A DNA stretch of 64,000 nucleotides from Cephaloticoccus primus (GCF_001580015.1 NZ_LSZQ01000052.1:62001-126000), one strand, 5' to 3'. Counted from the stretch's first letter, positions 10,051-19,573 are shown. Numbers and translations: made by a program. The notes: a model not told the origin generated them from the letters alone.

Positions 10051-10081
10051 AAAAAAAACGCCCGGCCACGAAGGCCGGGCG
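10051..10081 (-). terminator. Rho-independent terminator or attenuator upstream of rpsL
   Basis: Read on the minus strand, a 9-bp perfect stem (CGCCCGGCC pairing with GGCCGGGCG, 5-nt loop; 10059-10081) is followed at once by eight U residues (10051-10058). It points the same way as rpsL and lies about 145 bases upstream of it. It could end transcription of the small gene at 10382-10555, or act as an attenuator if a str promoter lies further up. Confidence 0.75.
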
Positions 10082-10084
10082 ATA

Positions 10085-10119
10085 AACGGGGCGGAGCGTA
10101 AGCTCAACACCCCGTTTTT
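10085..10119. terminator. Second hairpin beside the rpsL-upstream terminator
   Basis: Arms AACGGGG (10085-10091) and CCCCGTT (10110-10116) pair around an 18-base loop, with a short T-run on the plus-strand side. On the minus strand it comes just before the strong terminator, so together they form a two-hairpin leader-like block. Confidence 0.45.
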
Positions 10120-10234
10120 GGCGGGAGGGATTCACAGGACAGGCGAACTGAGCACTGGAGACAAGTCTTAATTGCGAAAAATTTTTACTAAAAAATCCCC
10201 ACTCCCCTACGCCCCACGCGTGTGACAGCAGGCG

Positions 10235-10380
10235 GCTGGGGCACCAAACGCAAATGGAGCGGGAACCCATTGGGGCGAACCCCGTCGGTTTACGGGTTAA
10301 ATCCGGATCCGACCGGAGGGCGGGGGATTTTCATGTAAATTTGCGATTTTGGGCGGGAGGGCGGGCAAAGCGCACGCGCC
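10235..10380. repeat. Hairpin-chain repeat, truncated copy (R1)
   Basis: It contains the family segment with arms AACCC/GGGTT around a loop holding GGGCGA (about 10264-10302), then a GACCGGA block, then only the left arm of the AATTTGCGATTTTG palindrome. The matching right arm is missing and is replaced by GGGCGGGAGGGCGGG sequence, so this copy looks like a deletion derivative. Confidence 0.65.
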
Positions 10381-10381
10381 C

Positions 10382-10555
10382 TTAACCCCAAATCGCAAGA
10401 AGTAGCGCGAGCCCGATCAGCGCGAGTACCGCAAGGGCTACGGCGATGATTGCCGCCTGCACGATGCCAACTATCATGGGCCGCAGCCAGCCCCAGCTCC
10501 AGTCCCAGTCCGACTCTTCTCGATCCTCGGGGTAATCGTCGTGGTAACGTCTCAT
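10382..10555 (-). CDS. Small acidic membrane protein, unknown
   Basis: 57 residues from the ATG at 10555 (MRRYHDDYPEDREESDWDWS). The N-terminal third is acidic and Trp-rich (DWDWSWGW); the rest is one hydrophobic segment (IVGIVQAAIIAVALAVLALI) with no charged residue up to the end, so a single membrane helix with a soluble N terminus is likely. An upstream start at 10624 is possible but would encode residues from a repeat element, so I prefer 10555. No clear Shine-Dalgarno. Function unknown; it might also be non-coding. Confidence 0.4.
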   Translation of the reverse strand: MRRYHDDYPEDREESDWDWSWGWLRPMIVGIVQAAIIAVALAVLALIGLALLLAIWG

Positions 10556-10617
10556 AGGCAGCGCCGACACTGCCCCACGCAACCGATAGCGCACGACATA
10601 AAACAGGAGTCGCCGCT

Positions 10618-10836
10618 TCGCCACTGCCGCATTTTCCCGCTAACCCAAAAAATCCGCCCCATTCGCACTTTGAGTCCTCTTCCTGTCGCGCAGCGACAGG
10701 GGGAATTCACGTAAATTTGCGATTTTGGGCGGGTGCGCAGCACACGGGCAAAATCGCAAATTGAATGGAAGTGGCGACCCGCCACCGCCGCCCGCGCAGG
10801 GCCGCCCTCCCGCCTGGCTGCGCGGCTGCGCACCCT
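10618..10836. repeat. Hairpin-chain repeat (R2), beside and into the uvrA 3' end
   Basis: From left: an inverted GGGTTA-type segment (10618-10665); a stem CTGTCGC/GCGACAG with loop GCA (10683-10699); a palindrome with 14-bp arms (10714-10727 and 10749-10762); a hairpin GTGGCG/CGCCAC with loop ACC (10771-10785); a hairpin GCCC/GGGC with loop GCGCA (10790-10802). It continues to the CCAATAAAAGGG linker, which supplies the uvrA stop codon. Confidence 0.8.
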
Positions 10837-10837
10837 T

Positions 10838-13738
10838 TTATTGGGCGGCGGCAGTGGCCCAGTGTTTGAGGGCGGTGCCGGTAGTGGAGCGCGGCTCGGC
10901 CTCGATGCCGGAGCGCGGGCCGGCGTAGACGAGCTCGCCGCCTGCCTTGCCGCCGCCGGGGCCGAGGTCGATCAGCCAATCCGCCAGATTCAGGACGTCG
11001 AGGTTGTGCTCGATGATGATGATGGTGTTGCCCGCGTCGCGCAGTTTGAAGAGCAGGTCCATGAGCCGCTGGATGTCGACCCAGTGCAGGCCGCTGGTCG
11101 GCTCATCCAGTATGTAGAGGGACTGGCCTTGCTGGCGTTTGCTGAGCTCGAGCGAGAGTTTGAGCCGCTGCGCCTCGCCGCCGGAGAGTGTCGGCGCGGC
11201 CTGGCCGAGTTGCAGGTAGCCCAAGCCCACGGCATCCAGCGTTTCCAGCTTGTCGATGATCCGCGGGATGTTGCGAAACAGCGCAATCGCCTCCTGCACG
11301 CTCATGTCGAGCACGTCGGAGATCGAGTGTCCGTGAAAGCGCACTTCGAGCGTTTCGCGGTTGAAGCGCCGCCCGCCGCAGCTCGGGCAGGGCGCGTAGG
11401 CATCGGCCATGAACTGCATGTCGAGCTTGATCAGGCCGTCGCCCTGACAGGTTTCGCAACGGCCGCCGCGCACGTTGAAGGAAAAGCGGCTCGCCTTGTA
11501 GCCGCGCACTTTGGCGAGCGGCACTTGCGCGAAGAGCTCGCGCAGCAAATCCATCAGGCCGACAAAGGTCGCGGGATTCGACCGCGGGCTGCGCCCGATC
11601 GGGCTTTGATCGACGAGCACGAGTTTCTCGAAAAACTCCAGCCCTTCGATGGCGCGGTGCAGCCCGGGCAAGGTCTTCGCGCGGTTGAGTTTTCGCGCGG
11701 CGGCCTGCGCGAGGATGTCGTTGACGAGCGAGCTTTTCCCCGAGCCGCTGGGGCCGGAAACGCAGGTCAAAAGCCCGACCGGAAATTTCGCATCGATGCC
11801 TTTCAGGTTGTGCTCGCGCGCCTCGCGCACGGTCAGCCAGGCGCCATCGGGCGAGCGCGTGCCCGCGTCGTTTTCGATCCGCAGTGTGCGCGAGAGGTAG
11901 CCCGCGGTCTGCGACTGCCTGGGCGAGAGTTTGAGGCACTCATCAAGCGGCCCCTGGAAGAGCAGTTCGCCGCCCTGCTTCCCCGCGCCCGGGCCGAGCT
12001 CCAGCAGCTCGTCGGCGATCCGCATCGTATCTTCGTCGTGCTCGACGACGACGACGGTGTTGCCCCTGTCGCGCAGTTCCTGGAGCTGGCGCAGGAGGCG
12101 CGCGTTGTCGCTCGGGTGCAGGCCGATCGTGGGTTCGTCGAGGACGTAGATCACGCCCATGAGGCCCATGCCGAGCTGCGTCGCGAGCCGCACGCGCTGC
12201 GCTTCGCCGCCGGAGAGCGTCGCCTGCTCTCGGCCCAGCCCGAGGTAGCCCAAGCCCGTATCGAGCAGAAAACGCAGCCGCCGCGAGATGCCTTGCGCGA
12301 GCTCGCTCAGGCCCTCGTCTGCGGCGAAGCGCGCCTCCAGCCCGGCGGCAAACCGGGCGGCCTCCTCGACATCGAGCGCGAGAAACTCGGGGTAGCTTTT
12401 GCCCGCGAGGCGCACGGCGGCGCTGCGCGCGTTGAGCTTGGCGCCGTGGCACTCGGGGCACGGGCCGCTGATCATGAAGGTCGTCAGCCGCGCGCGAAAT
12501 CCGTCGCTTTTGGTCTCGCGAAAACTCTCCTCCAGGTCGGCGATTACGCCCGGGAAAGGCATCGGCTGCGGGCTGCGCATCCGGCGCAGTTTGAAGGCAA
12601 ACTCGCGCTCGCCCGCGCCGTGCAGGATCACCTGCCGCACGTCTTCGGGCAGCTCGCTCCAGGGCAGGTCGGGATCAAAGGGCAGTTGCTCAGCGAGCTG
12701 CTTGAGCAGCGCGTTGTGGCGGATGATCAGGTTTTTCCCGCCGAGCCGCCACGGCTTGATCGCGCCGCCGCGGACGCTCTTCGACGCATCGGGCACGATG
12801 AGTTCGGGCGCGAAATGCAGCTTGCGGCCGAGCCCGCCGCAGCTCGGGCACGCGCCTTTCGGATGGTTCGCCGAAAAATGCTGCGGCGTGAGCTTCTCAA
12901 ACACGTCGCCGCAGACTTCGCAGGCGAGGTGCTGGCTGAGCGGTATCTCGCGCCACTCGTCGGACTCGCGGCTCGCCTGCACCAGCGCAAGCGCGCGGTC
13001 GCCGCCTTCGCGGAAACACAGCTCCAGCGAATCGGCAAGGCGGGCGCGTTGATCGGCCTGGACGACGAGCCGATCCACGACGAGCTCGACTGCGAGCTCC
13101 TGCGTACCGAGCCCTTTGGGAATCGCATCCGCGTCGTCGAGGTCGGCGATTTTTCCCGCGATGCGCACGCGCTGAAAGCCGCGTTGGCGCAGCCGCGGCA
13201 GCTCCTCGCGCAGCACGCTGGGGCGGGCGCGCAGCACCGGCGCCAGCAGCATGAGCCGCTGGCCCGCACAAGCCTGGAGGACTTGCTCGATGTTGTCGTC
13301 GAGCGAGCGGCGGCGGACACGCCCGCCATCCTTTGGGCAAAACTGCTCGCCGCCGAGCGCCCAGAGCAGCTGCGCATAGTCGGCGATCTCGGTGGTGCTG
13401 GCGATTGTGTGGCGCGCACTGCTGCCGCCACCGCCACTGCCCGAGCTGCCGCGCTGATCAATCGCGAGGACGGGCGAGAGACCGTGGATGAAATCCACGT
13501 CGGGCCGTTTGAGCTGGTCGAGCACGGCGCGCGCCTGCACCGAGAGCGACTCGATGTATTTGCGGTAGCCCTCGGCATAGAGCGTGTCGAAGGCGAGCGA
13601 GGATTTCCCCGAACCGCTGGGACCAGTGATCACGATGAGCCGACCGCGCGGGAGGCGCACATCGAGGTTGCGCAAGTTGTGCTCGCGCGCGCCTTTGATG
13701 TGGATGTGCGTGGCGGCGGCTGAGGCGGTGGCGGGCAT
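10838..13738 (-). CDS. uvrA: Excinuclease ABC subunit A
   Basis: 966 residues from the ATG at 13738 ([20 protein letters not shown]); the frame is open far upstream but only as the shadow of another gene. UvrA is the damage-sensing ATPase of nucleotide excision repair. Two ABC modules are clear: Walker [10 protein letters not shown] twice, signatures LSGGEAQR twice, and Walker B motifs VLDEPT and ILDEPT. Zinc-finger cysteines appear as CEVCG...CPSCGG and CETCQ...CPSCGG. Odd point: where most UvrA read EQKxxxxNPRSTVGT, this one has a Gly/Ser-rich stretch ([18 protein letters not shown]) before TEIADY. The stop codon lies in a repeat element. A divergent UvrA paralogue is possible. Confidence 0.93.
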   Translation of the reverse strand: MPATASAAATHIHIKGAREHNLRNLDVRLPRGRLIVITGPSGSGKSSLAFDTLYAEGYRKYIESLSVQARAVLDQLKRPDVDFIHGLSPVLAIDQRGSSGSGGGGSSARHTIASTTEIADYAQLLWALGGEQFCPKDGGRVRRRSLDDNIEQVLQACAGQRLMLLAPVLRARPSVLREELPRLRQRGFQRVRIAGKIADLDDADAIPKGLGTQELAVELVVDRLVVQADQRARLADSLELCFREGGDRALALVQASRESDEWREIPLSQHLACEVCGDVFEKLTPQHFSANHPKGACPSCGGLGRKLHFAPELIVPDASKSVRGGAIKPWRLGGKNLIIRHNALLKQLAEQLPFDPDLPWSELPEDVRQVILHGAGEREFAFKLRRMRSPQPMPFPGVIADLEESFRETKSDGFRARLTTFMISGPCPECHGAKLNARSAAVRLAGKSYPEFLALDVEEAARFAAGLEARFAADEGLSELAQGISRRLRFLLDTGLGYLGLGREQATLSGGEAQRVRLATQLGMGLMGVIYVLDEPTIGLHPSDNARLLRQLQELRDRGNTVVVVEHDEDTMRIADELLELGPGAGKQGGELLFQGPLDECLKLSPRQSQTAGYLSRTLRIENDAGTRSPDGAWLTVREAREHNLKGIDAKFPVGLLTCVSGPSGSGKSSLVNDILAQAAARKLNRAKTLPGLHRAIEGLEFFEKLVLVDQSPIGRSPRSNPATFVGLMDLLRELFAQVPLAKVRGYKASRFSFNVRGGRCETCQGDGLIKLDMQFMADAYAPCPSCGGRRFNRETLEVRFHGHSISDVLDMSVQEAIALFRNIPRIIDKLETLDAVGLGYLQLGQAAPTLSGGEAQRLKLSLELSKRQQGQSLYILDEPTSGLHWVDIQRLMDLLFKLRDAGNTIIIIEHNLDVLNLADWLIDLGPGGGKAGGELVYAGPRSGIEAEPRSTTGTALKHWATAAAQ

Positions 13739-13936
13739 GGAGCAAGGGCGTGGGAAAGGGCGCATCGAGCGAGTGCGGGTGCGCGCAAAAAACAAGCAGT
13801 GAGGCAGTGATCGAGGCGGAAAGGGAGAGCGCAGCGCGAGGACGCGCACTGCCGCAAGACAATCCCCAAAACCGCCCTCAAAGTTAAGCCTCGTAAGCCA
13901 CCGCAGCGTGGAGGCAGCATCCGCGCCCACTTCCCG

Positions 13937-15130
13937 ATGGATGCCCCCAGCCAGCAGCACCGTTTCCTGAGTCCGGCACAGCGCCGCATCGTGGGCTTCG
14001 CCCTGAGTTTTGCCGCCGTGCTGGGAATCGTCGTTCTGCTCGTGGCCAGCGTGGTGGCGCTGGGGCGGCTTGTCTCGTTCTTCGCCGGAGTCTTCGGACC
14101 GCTGGCCATGGCGGGCGTGCTCGCACTCATCATGCTGCCCGTCGTAGAGCTCGTGGAGCGGCGGCTGCGCTGGCGGCGGATCGTCGCAGTGGCGGCGTTT
14201 TACGCGCTGTTCGTGTGCGTGATGGTGGGTTTTGGCGTGCTGCTGCTGCCGCCGCTGATCGACCAACTGCTCAACTTCATCGCCTACGTGCCGACGCTCT
14301 GGGAGAGCGCGACGCGCTACCTGGAGGGCGCCTACCCCGAGTGGGTCGCCATCGTGCAGCGGCAGTTGGAAAACCCCACACTGGCGACCATCGCCCAGAG
14401 CCTGACAAGCGAGCTCGACGGGCTTCTCGTGCAGGCGCTGCCCTCGCTCAGGGCGGCGGGCATCGGCATCCTCGGCCTCTTCGGCTCGATCGCGCAGCTC
14501 GCCGTGGTGCCCGTTTACCTTTTTTTCTTTCTGCTCTCGCGCGGGGCGCCGACCCGCCACGTGCCCGAGCACCTCGGCTTTTTGCGGCCCTCGCTGCGTG
14601 AGGACGTCGTGTTTCTCCTCAACGAGTTTATCGCAATCGTGGTCGCCTTCTTTCGCGGCCAGCTCCTCATCGCGCTGCTCATGGGTGTGATGCTCGCGAC
14701 AGGATTTTCGCTGGTCGGGCTGCGCTTCGGGCTCTTCATCGGGCTGACGCTCGGGATCCTCAACATCGTCCCCTACCTCGGTACGATCATCGGCCTGGCG
14801 ATCACCGTGCCGCTCGCGTTTTTCCAGCCCGGGGGCGGCTGGCAACTCGTCGGCCTCGTCCTGCTGGTCTACCTGATCGTGCAAAACATCGAAGGCTGGA
14901 TCCTCACGCCCAAGATCATGGGCGAGCGCACGGGGCTGCATCCGGTCGTCGTCATCGTCTCGATCTTTTTCTGGGGAACCGCCTTTGGCGGCATCCTCGG
15001 GATGCTCTTCGCGATCCCGCTGACCGCATTTTTCGTGACGCTGTGGCGGCTCATTCGCCGCAAGTATTTCGGCACCCAGACTGTGGAGCAGCCCGGGCCC
15101 ACAACGCCTGCCGCCGCCGTGGAAGACTAG
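13937..15130 (+). CDS. AI-2E family transporter (UPF0118-type permease)
   Basis: 397 residues, mostly hydrophobic with about eight membrane helices in the family layout: two helix pairs, a long amphipathic loop (about 95-165) and a C-terminal helix bundle. The C-terminal words [19 protein letters not shown] and [10 protein letters not shown]-like [21 protein letters not shown] are family signatures. Members include the TqsA exporter and Na+/H+ antiporters, so the substrate cannot be read here. It is divergent from uvrA, with about 200 bases between. Confidence 0.88.
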   Translation: MDAPSQQHRFLSPAQRRIVGFALSFAAVLGIVVLLVASVVALGRLVSFFAGVFGPLAMAGVLALIMLPVVELVERRLRWRRIVAVAAFYALFVCVMVGFGVLLLPPLIDQLLNFIAYVPTLWESATRYLEGAYPEWVAIVQRQLENPTLATIAQSLTSELDGLLVQALPSLRAAGIGILGLFGSIAQLAVVPVYLFFFLLSRGAPTRHVPEHLGFLRPSLREDVVFLLNEFIAIVVAFFRGQLLIALLMGVMLATGFSLVGLRFGLFIGLTLGILNIVPYLGTIIGLAITVPLAFFQPGGGWQLVGLVLLVYLIVQNIEGWILTPKIMGERTGLHPVVVIVSIFFWGTAFGGILGMLFAIPLTAFFVTLWRLIRRKYFGTQTVEQPGPTTPAAAVED

Positions 15131-15220
15131 CCAAAACAACACGCTACGCTCTCGCGCTCGCAGTGCCGCGTGCCGCAAGTCGCCTGCTCGCCCCAATCAC
15201 CCCACCCCGCCACCAAAGCC

Positions 15221-16123
15221 ATGCGCCGCCCCCTGTGCCCCTTGTTCGTTTTTCTGGTCGCTGCGGTCGCATTCGCGCCCCGCACCGAAGCGGGCCCAGC
15301 ACCAGAACAGGCCGCCGCTCCGCCATCTCCACCCATTTCCAGTGAGCCGCTCGCGCTCGGCCACGGCGAGCAGCTCCACTTTCAAATCGCGTGGGGGATT
15401 TTCCCCAAGGCGGGTGAAATCAAAATCAGCGCCGAGGAAGTCTCCGAGTCAGAGCCCATGCCGGCGATCAGTACGGATAACGCCACTGGCCGCGGGCACC
15501 ACTTCGCCGAAGAAAACGGAGCGCCGAGCTCCCCTCGCCTGTTGCGCATCAGCACCACGACCCGCACCCGCAGCACCGTAGCGAAGTTCTTCCGCTTCCG
15601 CGCGCAGTCTATCGCGCTCTTCGATACGCGCAGTGGCCTGCTCCTCCACAGCGAAGAAGAAAGCCACTCGCGCAAGAAGGCCACCCGCCAAAGCCTGGAC
15701 TTCGACTACCCCGCGCACCGCGCCCACTACACCAATGAAGTGGCCCCCGAAGAATCGCGCCCACTCGTGCTCCCGCCCGGGCAGCCGATGGACCTGATTA
15801 CCAGCCTCATCCAGACGCGGGCCTGGGATCTGCGCCCGGGCGAAAGCCGCGATGCGCTCGTCATTTTCGAGGACGATTTTTACGAGCTCACCATCCACGC
15901 CACTGGCTACGAAGAGCTGAAAACCCCGCTGGGCCGCTTCCGCACACTCATCCTGGAGCCGCGTATGGAACGCACCGAGCCCAAGGGCATGTTCAAGCGC
16001 GGCTCCACCGTAAAAGTCTGGATCTCGCAAGACACCCGCCGCCTCCCCGTGCGCTTCCAGGTCGAGTTCAAGTTTGGCGCTGGCGTCGCCACCCTCGTGA
16101 ACTACAGCCCACCCGAACCATAG
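15221..16123 (+). CDS. DUF3108 domain protein, exported
   Basis: 300 residues from the ATG at 15221, which gives a good signal peptide (MRRPLCPLFVFLVAAVAFAP, then APxTEAG-like cleavage region). A start 17 codons upstream would bury it. The body begins GEQLHFQIAWGIFPKAGEIKI, the usual DUF3108 opening, and contains DLITSLIQTRAW and KGMFKRGSTVKVWISQDTRRLPV near the C terminus. This family is periplasmic and lacks an assigned reaction. The stop codon is followed immediately by an inverted hairpin repeat. Confidence 0.8.
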   Translation: MRRPLCPLFVFLVAAVAFAPRTEAGPAPEQAAAPPSPPISSEPLALGHGEQLHFQIAWGIFPKAGEIKISAEEVSESEPMPAISTDNATGRGHHFAEENGAPSSPRLLRISTTTRTRSTVAKFFRFRAQSIALFDTRSGLLLHSEEESHSRKKATRQSLDFDYPAHRAHYTNEVAPEESRPLVLPPGQPMDLITSLIQTRAWDLRPGESRDALVIFEDDFYELTIHATGYEELKTPLGRFRTLILEPRMERTEPKGMFKRGSTVKVWISQDTRRLPVRFQVEFKFGAGVATLVNYSPPEP

Positions 16124-16280
16124 CGGTCGCAGACCGGTTTATTGGGCGCAGCGTCGTTGCCACTGCGCCCAAAGCCGTAAACCAAAACTTCGCCCCAACG
16201 GGTTTTCGCTCCACTCGCTCTGCCCGTGGGTGGACGGCGCACCAACGAGTGCGCCGCCAGTAAATCGGTCGAAGACCATG
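16124..16280. repeat. Hairpin-chain repeat, inverted pair (R3)
   Basis: Starts one base after the DUF3108 stop. Left half, inverted: stem CGGTC/GACCG with loop GCA (16124-16136), a TTTATTGG linker, then a stem GGGCGCAG/CTGCGCCC (16144-16170) whose loop contains TCGTTG. Centre: a GGGTT-type segment. Right half, direct: stem CGGCGCAC/GTGCGCCG with loop CAACGA (16235-16256), a CCAGTAAAT linker, and stem GGTC/GACC with loop GAA (16267-16277). The two halves mirror each other. Confidence 0.8.
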
Positions 16281-16360
16281 TCCCAAAGGAAAGGAAACTT
16301 CGCTCCAAAAATCCCCTTGCCTTGCGAAGGCCTGAGCGGCTCTATCCCGCCCTTTTATCT

Positions 16361-16675
16361 ATGAAAGCGACTATCCGAACCCAAGGCCAGCAGCTCACTG
16401 TCTCCGAGGGCGACATCTTGACCGTAAACCGCTACCCAAACACGGAAGCCGGTGCTCTAGTGGAGATCAGCGATGTGTTGGCTGCCGGTGAAGGCGAGTC
16501 CTTTAAGGTCGGCACCCCGCGGCTCGAAGGAGCCGTCGTCTCGGTAAAAATCCTGGAGAACAAGCGCGGCAAGAAGGTCATCGTCTTCAAGAAAAAGAAG
16601 CGCAAAGGCATGGAGCGTAAGCGCGGCCACCGTCAGGAGCTCTCGGTCATCAAGGTCGAGTCGATCAGGGCCTGA
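16361..16675 (+). CDS. rplU: 50S ribosomal protein L21
   Basis: 104 residues from the ATG at 16361 ([20 protein letters not shown]). The longer open frame upstream translates repeat sequence and is not family-like. Diagnostic words are [16 protein letters not shown] and [23 protein letters not shown]21 binds 23S rRNA and lies next to rpmA in nearly all bacteria, as here (67 bases to rpmA). Confidence 0.96.
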   Translation: MKATIRTQGQQLTVSEGDILTVNRYPNTEAGALVEISDVLAAGEGESFKVGTPRLEGAVVSVKILENKRGKKVIVFKKKKRKGMERKRGHRQELSVIKVESIRA

Positions 16676-16742
16676 GGCACCTCCTCCGCCCGCACGCTGC
16701 CCCAGCACCCGTAACCACCACATTTAAAGAAAGCACTCAGTC

Positions 16743-16982
16743 ATGGCGCACAAAAAAGGACAGGGAACATCCAGCAACGGCCGCGAGAGCCACTCCAAGC
16801 GGCTCGGCGTAAAACGTTTCGGCGGCGAGTCCGTCCTGGCCGGAAACATCATCATCCGCCAGCGCGGCACGCGCATCCACCCGGGCCGCAACGTCGGCGT
16901 CGGGCGCGACTGGACGCTCTTTGCGCTGAAGGACGGCACCGTCCAGTTCGACAAAGCCAAGCGCAGCGTCTCGATCGTCTGA
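16743..16982 (+). CDS. rpmA: 50S ribosomal protein L27
   Basis: 79 residues beginning [20 protein letters not shown]. The N-terminal tail AHKKG reaches the peptidyl transferase centre in other species; no extra cleaved leader of the Firmicutes type is present. The rest ([24 protein letters not shown]) is canonical. It is followed by a strong terminator. Confidence 0.98.
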   Translation: MAHKKGQGTSSNGRESHSKRLGVKRFGGESVLAGNIIIRQRGTRIHPGRNVGVGRDWTLFALKDGTVQFDKAKRSVSIV

Positions 16983-17286
16983 GCAACGGGTAGCGGGCAA
17001 GGCCCTCTCGGCGGGCCGCCGCTTCCGCGCCAAACGCGAAAACTCCCCTTTCAACGCAGCCCCACCCGGGCTGCGTTTTTTTGTGCCCACCAAACTGGCT
17101 AAGGCGAAGAAACTCGCCGTGCCCCACTGGAGGCGGCGCCGACGTATTTTCAGAAATCGCGCCGCACACGCGCACATTTCGCCGAAGCTTCGCGCGCTCC
17201 CGCCTCCCTCATCTTCCCCCGCTCGACACAGCGGGAAACACGCTGCGAAGCGGGGCGTAGCAAAATGCGGCGCGGCAGCTCAGCCC
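16983..17286. other. Intergenic space between rpmA and pheA
   Basis: About 300 bases between convergent genes. Apart from the terminator at 17054-17082 I see no gene and no hairpin-chain repeat. There is no obvious separate terminator for pheA on the minus strand. Confidence 0.6.
17054..17082 (+). terminator. Rho-independent terminator of rplU-rpmA
   Basis: A 9-bp perfect stem (ACGCAGCCC with GGGCTGCGT, 5-nt loop) is followed by seven T residues at 17076-17082, 72 bases after the rpmA stop. Textbook form. Confidence 0.9.
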
Positions 17287-18372
17287 TTATGTGGAGGAGA
17301 CGGCGGGGTAGCTGCCGAGCCATTTCACCAGCGGGCAGAATTCGCGCAGCTCGGCCAGCGCGGCTTGCATCGGCGGGTCTTCGTAGTGGCCGCTCACGTC
17401 GATGAAGAAGTAATAATCCCAAGGGCGAAGCTTGCTGGGGCGGGACTCGATTTTGGAAAGATTGATCCCGCGCTCGGCCAGCGGCATCAGCATTTTGAGC
17501 AGCGAGCCGGATTGCGACGCCGCCTCGTCGCCGAGCGAGATGAGGAAGCTACTCATATCCTTACCGCCACCGATCGGCCCAGCGGCCTTGTGGCCAATGA
17601 TGAAGAAGCGCGTCGTATTATCGGTCTTGTCCTGAATCTGCCGCGCGACAACGGGCACGCCGTAAAACTCCGCCGCGAGCTCGCCTGCTACGGCCGCCGC
17701 CCCCGGCTCCCCCGCGGCGATTTGCACGGCGCGCGAGGTGCTCGACGCCTCGACGAGGCGGGCCTGGGGCAGGTGGCGTTGCAGCCAGTAGCGGCACTGC
17801 GCGAGGGCCTGATCCTTGGAATAAACGGTAGTAATTTTTTCGAGCGGCTCGTTGGAAATCAGCGCGTGGTTGATCTCGACGTAGAGCTGGGCCACGACTT
17901 TCAGGTCGCTTTGCACGAAGCTGTCGAGTGCCTCGCGCACGCTGCCTTCGGTCGAGTTTTCGATGGGGATCACCGCGTAGTCGGCCTCGCCTTTTTCGAC
18001 TGCCGCAAAGATGCCTGCAACGCTGTCCATCGCCCGATAGTCCAGGCTCGCGCCAAACTTCTTCATCGCCGCCGCATGCGTGTTGCTCGCTTCGGGGCCG
18101 AGGTAGGCGATGCACAGCGGCTTCTCCAGGGCAATCCCCGCCGACATGAGCTCCCGATAAATCGCACGCAGGGCCTCATTTTTCACCGGGCCGGTGTTGG
18201 AGGCGACCACCTTGCGCAGGACGGCTTCCTCGCGCTCGGGCACGTAGATCTCGCCATTGGTCGCGCGCTTTATCTCGCCGATTTTTTGGGCGAGCATCAG
18301 TCGGCGGTTAATGATGTCGACGAGCTGGCGGTCGAGCTCGTCGATCTGGGTGCGGATAGGCTCTAGATCCAT
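17287..18372 (-). CDS. pheA: Bifunctional chorismate mutase / prephenate dehydratase
   Basis: 361 residues. An AroQ-type chorismate mutase domain covers about 1-80 (DLEPIRTQIDELDRQLVDII), then prephenate dehydratase at about 86-260 with the catalytic motif NTTRFF near 252-257, then an ACT domain with the Phe-binding motif ESRPSK near 309. It makes phenylpyruvate from chorismate, with likely feedback inhibition by Phe through the ACT domain. The ATG at 18372 overlaps the scpB stop as TGATG, so it is translationally coupled to scpB. Confidence 0.95.
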   Translation of the reverse strand: MDLEPIRTQIDELDRQLVDIINRRLMLAQKIGEIKRATNGEIYVPEREEAVLRKVVASNTGPVKNEALRAIYRELMSAGIALEKPLCIAYLGPEASNTHAAAMKKFGASLDYRAMDSVAGIFAAVEKGEADYAVIPIENSTEGSVREALDSFVQSDLKVVAQLYVEINHALISNEPLEKITTVYSKDQALAQCRYWLQRHLPQARLVEASSTSRAVQIAAGEPGAAAVAGELAAEFYGVPVVARQIQDKTDNTTRFFIIGHKAAGPIGGGKDMSSFLISLGDEAASQSGSLLKMLMPLAERGINLSKIESRPSKLRPWDYYFFIDVSGHYEDPPMQAALAELREFCPLVKWLGSYPAVSST

Positions 18373-19385
18373 CAAACAGGTTCCTCCTCTTTTTCGTGTG
18401 TTGTGGAGACCGGGGCAGCGGCGTGGGACTCGACGTCCGGGCCCTGTGTTCCTTCGGCCGCAGCGGCCGAAGCCGCCCGCGACTCATCCGATGCGAGCGC
18501 TTCGGGCTCGATTGAGACCTCTTCGAGATTGGGCGTCTCGCCTTCGCCTGCTTCGAGTGGCAGCCCCATCGTCGCATCAGTGGCGGGAGCCGCGGCGGCC
18601 TCGGCAGAGGCTTGCAGCCACTCGTCGATCTGGCGGTTGGAGAGCACGTCGGAGGCGGGCAGCTCGTCGAGCGAGCGCAGCCCCACAAACTCCAGAAACT
18701 GGTCGGTCGTCCCGTACTGGATCGGGCGGCCGGGGAGCTCCGCGCGGCCGACGATGTAGACCAGCTCGCGCTCGATGAGCTTGTTTAGCCCCGCGTCGGC
18801 AGAGACACCGCGGATCGTCTCGATCTCGCCGCGCGTGACGGGCTGGCGGTAGGCGACAATGGCCAGCGTCTCGAGCGCCGAGCGGCTCAGGCGGGCGGGC
18901 GCGGGCTCGCCGCGCAGGAGCCGCACCCAGCGCGCGAAGCGCGGATGCGTCACGAGCCGGTAGCCGCTGCTGCCCTCGATGAGCAGCAGCCCTTCGTCGG
19001 CCTCGCGCAGCTCGGCAGCGATGGCGTCCATCGCATCGCGGATTTGCGCGGCAGTCACCAGCGAGGGCACGCCGCAATAAAGTGCGTCATCCACATCGTC
19101 AGCGAAGGCCATCTGCGCAGCGTCCTCGTCCTCGGCGGCAGCGGCAGAGGCTTGGGCCACGACTGCCGAGGCCACAGCAGCAGCGGCGGGCACTGCCGTA
19201 GCCGCCTCCCCCTCCTGCGCGCCCGCAGTGCTCCCCGCCAGCGGCTGCGCGGCGGCGGGCTCTTTCCCGTCCGCCTCCTCCGAGTCGTGAAACCGCGCAA
19301 AGGTCGCCTGGATGTCTTTGGTCGTCAGCGGCTGGGTCGATGAAAACAGCAGCGCGCGAATCACTTTTTTTAGGTTGAAAGCCAT
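18372..19385 (-). CDS. scpB: Segregation and condensation protein B
   Basis: 337 residues from the ATG at 19385 (MAFNLKKVIRALLFSSTQPL). ScpB is the winged-helix partner of ScpA in the bacterial SMC condensin. The second winged helix is clear (RLSRSALETLAIVAYRQPVTRGEIETIRG, then GRAELPGRPIQYGTTDQFLEFVGL). Most ScpB proteins are under 250 residues; the excess is an Ala-rich insert at about residues 30-100 inside the first winged helix and an acidic Ala-rich C-terminal tail. No scpA is seen nearby. The TGA stop overlaps the pheA ATG. Confidence 0.92.
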   Translation of the reverse strand: MAFNLKKVIRALLFSSTQPLTTKDIQATFARFHDSEEADGKEPAAAQPLAGSTAGAQEGEAATAVPAAAAVASAVVAQASAAAAEDEDAAQMAFADDVDDALYCGVPSLVTAAQIRDAMDAIAAELREADEGLLLIEGSSGYRLVTHPRFARWVRLLRGEPAPARLSRSALETLAIVAYRQPVTRGEIETIRGVSADAGLNKLIERELVYIVGRAELPGRPIQYGTTDQFLEFVGLRSLDELPASDVLSNRQIDEWLQASAEAAAAPATDATMGLPLEAGEGETPNLEEVSIEPEALASDESRAASAAAAEGTQGPDVESHAAAPVSTTHEKEEEPV

Positions 19386-19573
19386 GCGGAGAAACGAGCC
19401 CGCAGTGAATGCGCAGGCGGCCAAATCGAGGCAACACCCAAGCCTGTACGCAGGAGAACTTTTTAGCGCGGCCAATCGGGCTGGCATCATGAAATTAAAA
19501 ACCGCCTGCGGCGCTCAAGACCCCTTGCGCTGCTTTGCGCGCTCCAGCTAGCGTCGGCACCCGACCCACACCT

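Larger units (their letters stand above)
9915..10381. other. 467-base intergenic space upstream of the ribosomal cluster
   Basis: No gene is seen. From the rpsL side it holds a weak promoter candidate, an A-rich tract (10041-10058), two hairpins forming a terminator-like block (10051-10119), and from about 10235 a truncated copy of the hairpin-chain repeat family. Confidence 0.7.

Noticed and set aside
10733-13723. Open frame of 996 codons on the plus strand
   Set aside because: It is the antisense shadow of uvrA, whose two ABC modules are unmistakable on the minus strand.
13739-15196. Upstream extension of the uvrA frame giving a 1452-residue protein
   Set aside because: The extra part lies antisense to the AI-2E permease gene, which has clear membrane helices and family words.
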